Source: Auanema rhodensis (taxonomy: Eukaryota > Nematoda > Chromadorea > Rhabditida > Rhabditidae). From it: DNA of 64,000 bases. How positions within the stretch are numbered: the stretch's first letter is position 1; the number at the start of each line of letters is the position of its first letter. The notes beneath the pieces were generated by a model. That model made no database searches and had not been told where the DNA came from. It saw only the letters and a program-made list of their open reading frames with translations. The translations under genes were made by a program, and so were the position numbers. Below, one piece after another: positions 63,001-64,000 of the stretch. Location: positions 17,430,501 through 17,494,500 of the forward strand of contig OZ059899.1 in the NCBI GenBank assembly GCA_964057225.1, read 5' to 3'.

Positions 63001-64000
63001 GAAATTTACGTGAACTTTATTTTATGCTACATAAATGTACACGTGGTGTGCACTCGGTATGTATCTCGCTTCACGTGAAAGATAAAGAGATGCGGTTTCC
63101 AAAATTAGATTCCCCATGTCCATATTAGTCTAAAAACAGTTTTTTACTGATATTGGTGCATGGTAACCATGATTTTGAAATTTACGTGAACTTTATTTTA
63201 TGCTACATAAATGTACACGTGGTGTGCACTCGGTATGTATCTCGCTTCACGTGAAAGATAAAGAGATGCGGTTTCCAAAATTAGATTCCCCATGTCCATA
63301 TTAGTCTAAAAACAAATTTTTATTGATATTGGTGCATGGTAACCATGACTTTGAAATTTACGTGAACTTTAATTTATGCTAATTAAATGTACACGTGATG
63401 TGCACTTGGTATGTAACTTGCTTCACGTGAAAGATAAAGAGATGCGGTTTTCAAAATTAGATTCCCCATGTCCATATTAGTCTTAAAACAAATTTTTATT
63501 GATATTGGTGCATGGTAACCATGACTTTGAAATTTACGTGAACTTTAATTTATGCTAATTAAATGTACACGTGGTGTGCACCCGGTATGTAACTCGCTTC
63601 ACGTGAAAGATAAAGAGATGAGGTTTTCCCAATTAGATTCCCCATGTCCATATTAGTCTGAAAACAAATTTTTATCGATATTGGTGCATGGTAACCATGA
63701 CTTTGAAATTTACGTGAACTTTATTTTATGCTACATAAATGTACACGTGGTGTGCACTCGGTATGTATCTCGCTTCACGTGAAAGATAAAGAGATGCGGT
63801 TTCCAAAATTAGATTCCCCATGTCCATATTAGTCTAAAAACAGTTTTTTACTGATATTGGTGCATGGTAACCATGATTTTGAAATTTACGTGAACTTTAA
63901 TTTATGCTAATTAAATGTACACATGGTGTGCACTCGGTATGTAACTCGCTTCACGTGAAAGATAAAGAGATGCGGTTTTCGAAATTAGATTCCCCATGTC
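57042..64000 (+). repeat. 880-bp (pentamer) higher-order repeats of the 176-bp satellite
   Basis: The ACACATGG/TTTTCGAAA unit occurs at 57042, 58274, 59154, 59682, 60386, 61266, 62146, 62674 and 63906, or 7, 5, 3, 4, 5, 5, 3 and 7 units apart. In the 5-unit blocks the order is this unit, a GCAGTTCTC unit, then three CTACATAAATG units. The rarer ACGTAAAAGATAAAG variant recurs near 57,090, 58,322, 59,730 and 62,722, showing larger copied blocks, including one of 2992 bp (17 units). Confidence 0.82.

Larger units (their letters stand above)
49114..64000 (+). repeat. 176-bp satellite array, right segment (about 84.6 copies, runs off the window)
   Basis: GCT of TTATGCT recurs at 49122, 49298, 49474 and so on to 63906, exactly 84 x 176 bp, so not one net indel has accumulated. 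All units have the same orientation. Unit types differ at fixed sites: CTAATTAAATG versus CTACATAAATG, ACACGTGATG, ACACGTGGTG or ACACATGGTG, ACTTGG versus ACTCGG, AACTCGC, AACTTGC or ATCTCGC, and AAATTTTTATTG versus AGTTTTTTACTG. The unit contains CATGGT-A-ACCATG and TTCACGTGAA palindromes. Its size matches one nucleosome repeat, as in many centromeric satellites, but no centromere function can be shown here. Confidence 0.98.

Noticed and set aside
1556-64000. CRISPR-like regular repeats
   Set aside because: Units are contiguous with no unique spacers, and they are 351 and 176 bp long. These are tandem satellites of a eukaryotic genome.

Overview
This window is repeat DNA from an AT-rich eukaryotic genome, most likely an animal and probably an arthropod. 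Three things suggest this: a spliced gene fragment with GT-AG introns, a non-LTR retrotransposon whose 5' end carries an arthropod-type initiator plus DPE promoter at the exact spacing, and two long tandem satellites. The species cannot be named from the sequence.

Layout. (1) 1-1555 is a unique or mixed left flank. It holds the last two coding exons of a minus-strand gene (40-269), a four-copy 55-bp tandem repeat (721-936), very AT-rich DNA with a 53-bp duplication, a hairpin, and a cluster of four CAGCTG-containing short repeats. (2) 1556-44133 is an almost perfectly regular 351-bp satellite of about 121 copies in one orientation. Each unit carries three perfect or near-perfect dyads, the largest a 51-nt interrupted hairpin. 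The array contains nested multi-unit duplications (702, 1053, 1404, 1755, 2106, 2457, 3510 and 4903 bp), and one unit has an 11-bp deletion. (3) Only 12 bp separate it from a second, unrelated-looking 176-bp satellite (44146-44530 and 49114 to the window end, about 87 copies) with its own 528-bp and 880-bp higher-order periods. (4) A full-length, apparently intact non-LTR retrotransposon (44531-49113) has split one 176-bp unit. It has a 6-bp target-site duplication, internal promoter, ORF1 (coiled coil, RRM-like and C-terminal domains), ORF2 (APE-type endonuclease plus reverse transcriptase) and an (AAAT)7 tail.

Only the retrotransposon and the left-edge gene look truly protein-coding. The 63-codon open frame found in nearly every 351-bp unit opens with TTG, is broken in some copies, and is treated as non-coding. 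The region looks like pericentromeric or other heterochromatic satellite DNA with a recent retrotransposon insertion.
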